From the NCBI RefSeq assembly GCF_003625475.1, contig NZ_RAIQ01000004.1, positions 62,001 to 126,000 on the forward strand: DNA of 64,000 bases, read 5' to 3'. This document shows, piece after piece, positions 63,478 to 64,000 of the stretch. Made by a program: the position numbers and the translations under genes. This stretch comes from Butyrivibrio sp. X503 (lineage in GTDB: Bacteria; Bacillota; Clostridia; Lachnospirales; Lachnospiraceae). Under the pieces are notes generated by a model, which worked only from the letters and a program-made list of their open reading frames with translations, made no database searches and was not told the origin of the DNA. Position 1 is the stretch's first letter. Each line of letters opens with the position of its first letter.

Positions 63478-63643
63478 GTGATATACGGATTGCTCCGCTT
63501 CGCTCTCGCAATCCTACAGAAATTCGGAAATCGATATGCTCATTTCATTCGCATATCTTTTTTCCTCATTTCTGTTCGGTCTTCATATACATGCAATGCA
63601 TTGTGCAAGCACAGCATTGCATGTGCATGAATCCCTATATCAC
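63478..63643 (-). repeat. Palindromic repeat element, copy B (pheS-pheT gap)
   Basis: About 166 bases. On the mRNA strand it begins at the last base of the pheS stop (GTGATATAGGGATTC) and ends GCAATCCGTATATCAC. The ends form an 8-bp closing stem (GTGATATA/TATATCAC). Inside are three hairpins: GGATTGC/GCAATCC; an ACAGAAAT/ATTTCTGT stem carrying GATATGC/GCATATC; and an 11-bp ACATGCAATGC/GCATTGCATGT stem with an inner TGTGC/GCACA. Overall this is a cloverleaf-like fold, but it is not a tRNA. Confidence 0.8.
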
Positions 63644-64000
63644 TAAAACTGCTGTAAAAATCTTATGTCGTTCTCGTAGAGAAGTCTCATGTCGTCGATC
63701 TCGTATTTAAGAAGCGCGATTCTCTCAAGTCCTACACCAAACGCAAATCCAACGTACTCGTTAGGATCGATTCCGCTCATCTCAAGAACGTGAGGATGTA
63801 CCATACCGCAACCGAGGATCTCGATCCAGCCCTCACCCTTACAGAAACGACATCCCTTACCGCCGCACTTAAAGCAGCTTACGTCCATCTCAGCTGAAGG
63901 CTCTGTGAACGGGAAGTGATGGGGTCTGAACTTAGTCTTGGTATCGGGTCCGAAGAGCTGCTTAGCGAACTCTGCGAGTGTTCCCTTAAGATCAGCAAAA
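63643..64000 (-). CDS. pheS: Phenylalanyl-tRNA synthetase alpha subunit, C-terminal part
   Basis: Catalytic chain of the synthetase; only the last ~118 residues are inside the window. The frame is open from the right edge and reads [16 protein letters not shown], then [16 protein letters not shown] (motif 2), [20 protein letters not shown] and the motif 3 [15 protein letters not shown], ending with RFLQQF. The internal methionine at 63888 is not the start. The stop codon is the first base of repeat copy B. Confidence 0.97.
   Translation of the reverse strand, partial: FADLKGTLAEFAKQLFGPDTKTKFRPHHFPFTEPSAEMDVSCFKCGGKGCRFCKGEGWIEILGCGMVHPHVLEMSGIDPNEYVGFAFGVGLERIALLKYEIDDMRLLYENDIRFLQQF

Noticed and set aside
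63478..63643. tRNA or T-box in the pheS-pheT gap
   Set aside because: The cloverleaf-like fold lacks tRNA loop sequences and acceptor geometry, and no T-box sequence is present; the element also lies after, not before, pheS.
1..64000. Prophage, transposase or integrase genes
   Set aside because: None was recognised on either strand; the only accessory signs are the toxin-antitoxin pair, two gene remnants and short repeats.

Overview
The window looks like chromosomal core DNA of an anaerobic Firmicute, most likely a Lachnospiraceae member close to Butyrivibrio/Pseudobutyrivibrio. This rests on gene order and protein types: Gram-positive PolC, an Asp23/Gls24 protein, the nusA-rnpM-ylxQ-infB-rbfA-nrnA-truB-ribF string, a Re-type citrate synthase homologue beside isocitrate dehydrogenase, and a mid-range GC content judged by eye. 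No phage, insertion sequence or CRISPR array was seen. Most genes lie on the minus strand; the plus-strand exceptions are between about 38.5 and 58.2 kb.

Region by region: 1-4.6 kb (minus) carries nusB-xseA-xseB-ispA-dxs preceded by an Asp23 gene; dxs runs off the left edge. 4.7-7.7 kb holds prfC and a transglutaminase-like lipoprotein. 7.7-10.5 kb is rpsO-pnp, with a structured S15 leader and a very long hairpin ahead of pnp. 10.5-11.2 kb is an orphan secreted protein with a paralogue at 38.5 kb. 11.3-19.9 kb is the translation/transcription operon rimP-nusA-rnpM-ylxQ-infB-rbfA-nrnA-truB-ribF. 19.9-21.0 kb is accessory: a RelE/ParE-type toxin-antitoxin pair, a remnant of an ion channel, and tRNA-Glu(CTC). 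21-38.3 kb is a long minus-strand series: polysaccharide deacetylase, bactofilin, pyrH, frr, uppS, cdsA, dxr, rseP, ispG, polC, then an HscC-like Hsp70 and a J-like/TPR protein. It joins isoprenoid, undecaprenyl and phospholipid synthesis with replication.

39.3-42.8 kb is a compact operon, (Re)-citrate synthase - GntR regulator - isocitrate dehydrogenase, with a palindromic operator on its promoter. 42.8-43.8 kb is non-coding, repeat-bearing DNA plus a histidine phosphatase broken by an internal deletion. 43.8-46.6 kb holds a methyltransferase and an EF-G paralogue. 46.9-50.5 kb (plus) has tyrA-aroA and a membrane-anchored protein of unknown function. 50.6-57.5 kb is surface biology: UDP-glucose dehydrogenase, a 1110-residue adhesin with an LAKTG sorting signal, its adjacent sortase, a CPBP protease and a PilZ protein. 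57.7-64 kb has a small secreted protein and the operon pheS-pheT-apeA-queA, with pheS cut by the right edge.

The most unusual non-coding signal is a family of short palindromic elements (ends like GTGATATAGGGA / GCAATCCGTATATCAC), seen between infB and rbfA, between pheS and pheT, in the rimP leader, and probably in the rpsO-pnp gap. Each sits inside a transcribed region between core translation or RNA genes, suggesting RNA-level processing elements rather than inert debris. Other notable items are a terminator palindrome that encodes the same last five residues of two convergent proteins, the Hsp70/J-like pair, and the adhesin/sortase pair with a non-canonical motif.
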